Source of the DNA: an uncultured Desulfarculaceae bacterium | GTDB taxonomy: Bacteria > Desulfobacterota > Desulfarculia > Desulfarculales > Desulfarculaceae | DNA length: 6,253 nt | Direction of reading: 5' to 3' | Assembly (NCBI GenBank): GCA_937908275.1 | Contig: CALERA010000035.1 | Coordinates: 1-6,253, forward strand | Part shown: one piece after another, positions 5,338 through 6,253 of the stretch | How positions within the stretch are numbered: position 1 is the stretch's first letter | Layout of the letters: every line of letters begins with the position of its first letter | The notes under the pieces: generated by a model | Databases searched by the model: none | The model's input: only the letters and a program-made list of their open reading frames with translations | Told to the model about the DNA's origin: nothing | Program-made: the position numbers and the translations under genes

Positions 5338-5363
5338 GAAAACGCGTCGGGCTCCCCCGACGC
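5338..5363 (-). terminator. Probable intrinsic terminator after the HD-GYP gene
   Basis: The perfect 8-bp stem GCGTCGGG/CCCGACGC (5363-5356 with 5351-5344 on the minus strand) has a GGAG tetraloop and is followed by GTTTTCC. It lies about 80 bases after the HD-GYP stop and just before the arsR promoter, so it would insulate the operon. The T run is only four bases. An alternative overlapping hairpin (5351-5380, with one bulge) could compete. The rest of this 157-base gap (5364-5441) shows only a short GCGGCC/GGCCGC palindrome. Confidence 0.5.
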
Positions 5364-5441
5364 CATTCCGGTCGGGGAGCGGCGGGAGGTCCTGGGCGGC
5401 GCGGCGGGTTCCGGCGGCGGGATTGCGGCCCTGGCCGCGTC

Positions 5442-6253
5442 TCACTCGTCCAGGTAGGCGAATTTGATGCTCAGGATTTCTTCCTGGATCGACATGAAGG
5501 TCTGCACCACCCGGGGATCAAAGTGGGTCCCGCTGTCCTCGCGGATGATCTCCAGGGACTTTTCCAAGGGGAATGGCGGCTTGTAGGGCCGGCGGGTGGT
5601 CAGGGCGTCGAAGACGTCGGCGATGGCGATGATGCGTCCCACCAGGGGGATCTCCTTGCCGGCCAGGCCCCGGGGATAGCCCTTGCCGTCCCAGCGCTCG
5701 TGGTGGGTCAGGGCGATGACCTCGGCCAGCTTCAGCACGTTGCCCTCGGAGCCGGCCAGGATCTGGGCGCCCATGGTGGTGTGGGTTTTCATGATCGTCC
5801 ACTCCTCCGGGTCCAGGGGGCCGGGCTTGAGCAGGATGCGATCAGGAATGCCGATCTTGCCCACGTCGTGCAGGGGCGCGGCCACCATGATGGCGTCCAC
5901 CGTGGCCTCGGCCAGCCCCATGGCCCGGCCCACGGCGGCGGAATAGGCGGCCATGCGGGCCACGTGGTTGCCGGTCAGCTCGTCGCGGAACTCCCCGGCC
6001 TGGGACAGGCGCTGCACGGTGTCCAGCATCACGCTGCGCAGCTTGATCGTGCGGCGGGTCACCTCGGCCTCCAGGGTTTCCTGGTGCCGGACCATCCGGT
6101 CGTACAGGGCCTTGGATTTGAGCAGGCTGCGCACCCGGGCCTTGAGCTCCACCGCCACGGTGGGCTTGGCCAGGAAATCATCGGCCGCGATCTCCAGGGC
6201 TTCCACGCGGGTGTGCAGCTCCTGCATGGCGGTGACCATCACCACCGGGATGG
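5442..6253 (-). CDS. HD-GYP domain response regulator, probable cyclic-di-GMP phosphodiesterase (5' end outside the window)
   Basis: The C-terminal 270 residues of a two-component regulator; the frame is open through the window edge, so the start is missing. Read from nt 6251, it begins in receiver beta-4 (IPVVMVTAM, with the conserved Thr) and continues to DDFLAKP, with the conserved Lys near 6168. A helical linker (about nt 6130-5990) leads to a full HD-GYP domain. The signatures seen are NHVARM, the catalytic HDVGKIGIPDRIL (HD at about nt 5870-5865), HHERWDGKGYPRGL (GYP at about 5681-5673), RIIAIADVFDALTTRRPYK and GTHFDPRVV. HD-GYP enzymes hydrolyse c-di-GMP, and all visible metal-site and GYP residues are intact, so it is probably active. 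The phosphoacceptor Asp lies outside the window. It is separated from arsR by a terminator and promoter and appears unrelated to that operon. Confidence 0.9.
   Translation of the reverse strand, partial: IPVVMVTAMQELHTRVEALEIAADDFLAKPTVAVELKARVRSLLKSKALYDRMVRHQETLEAEVTRRTIKLRSVMLDTVQRLSQAGEFRDELTGNHVARMAAYSAAVGRAMGLAEATVDAIMVAAPLHDVGKIGIPDRILLKPGPLDPEEWTIMKTHTTMGAQILAGSEGNVLKLAEVIALTHHERWDGKGYPRGLAGKEIPLVGRIIAIADVFDALTTRRPYKPPFPLEKSLEIIREDSGTHFDPRVVQTFMSIQEEILSIKFAYLDE

Noticed and set aside
5425..5438. GCGGCC-CT-GGCCGC palindrome as the HD-GYP terminator
   Set aside because: There is no T tract and the loop is too tight. The stem at 5344-5363 is the better candidate.

Overview
The window is high-GC bacterial DNA with tightly packed genes. 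Five-heme cytochrome c, DsbD/CcdA-type thiol transport, an HD-GYP regulator and an apparent selenocysteine codon together suggest an anaerobic deltaproteobacterium (Desulfobacterota, or a Geobacter- or Desulfarculus-like lineage). That placement is an inference from gene content; nothing in the window fixes the taxonomy.

Layout: a plus-strand CaCA-family cation exchanger (18-1256) faces a minus-strand pair made of an FmdB-type zinc ribbon (1695-1949) and a degenerate receiver-domain protein (1278-1691). The two converge on a long inverted repeat (1266-1304) that can terminate transcription from both sides. The pair has its own promoter near 2045-2072.

The centre is a five-gene minus-strand operon, in transcription order: ArsR-type repressor (4964-5284), DGC-domain putative zinc-binding protein (4498-4875), exported thioredoxin (4082-4495), CcdA-like membrane thiol transporter (3372-4076) and a pentaheme cytochrome c (2131-3333). 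Spacing is 2 nt, 5 nt and 38 nt among the last four genes and 88 nt after arsR. The cytochrome frame is crossed by one TGA codon (2449-2451) inside the motif GHRVPDG-TGA-PSK. Downstream the frame continues for 105 sense codons with family-like sequence, and a strong hairpin starts one base after the TGA. I read this as a selenocysteine codon, giving a 400-residue selenoprotein cytochrome of the type I recall being named ExtKL. An annotator that treats TGA as stop would split it into two false genes.

Regulation: the arsR promoter (-35 TTGACT, 16 nt, -10 TATATT) has the inverted repeat TTGGC-N6-GCCAA lying over its -10 box. The same repeat with the same N6 spacing recurs between arsR and the DGC gene. 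This suggests that the ArsR protein binds both sites and controls the redox genes in addition to itself. In the likely model, CcdA passes cytoplasmic reducing power to the periplasmic thioredoxin, which keeps cysteines (and perhaps the Sec) of the cytochrome reduced. The inducer is unknown; selenium, tellurium or arsenic oxyanions, or reactive sulfur species, are candidates.

The right end holds the 3' part of an HD-GYP response regulator (5442-6253, cut by the window edge), separated from arsR by a plausible terminator.
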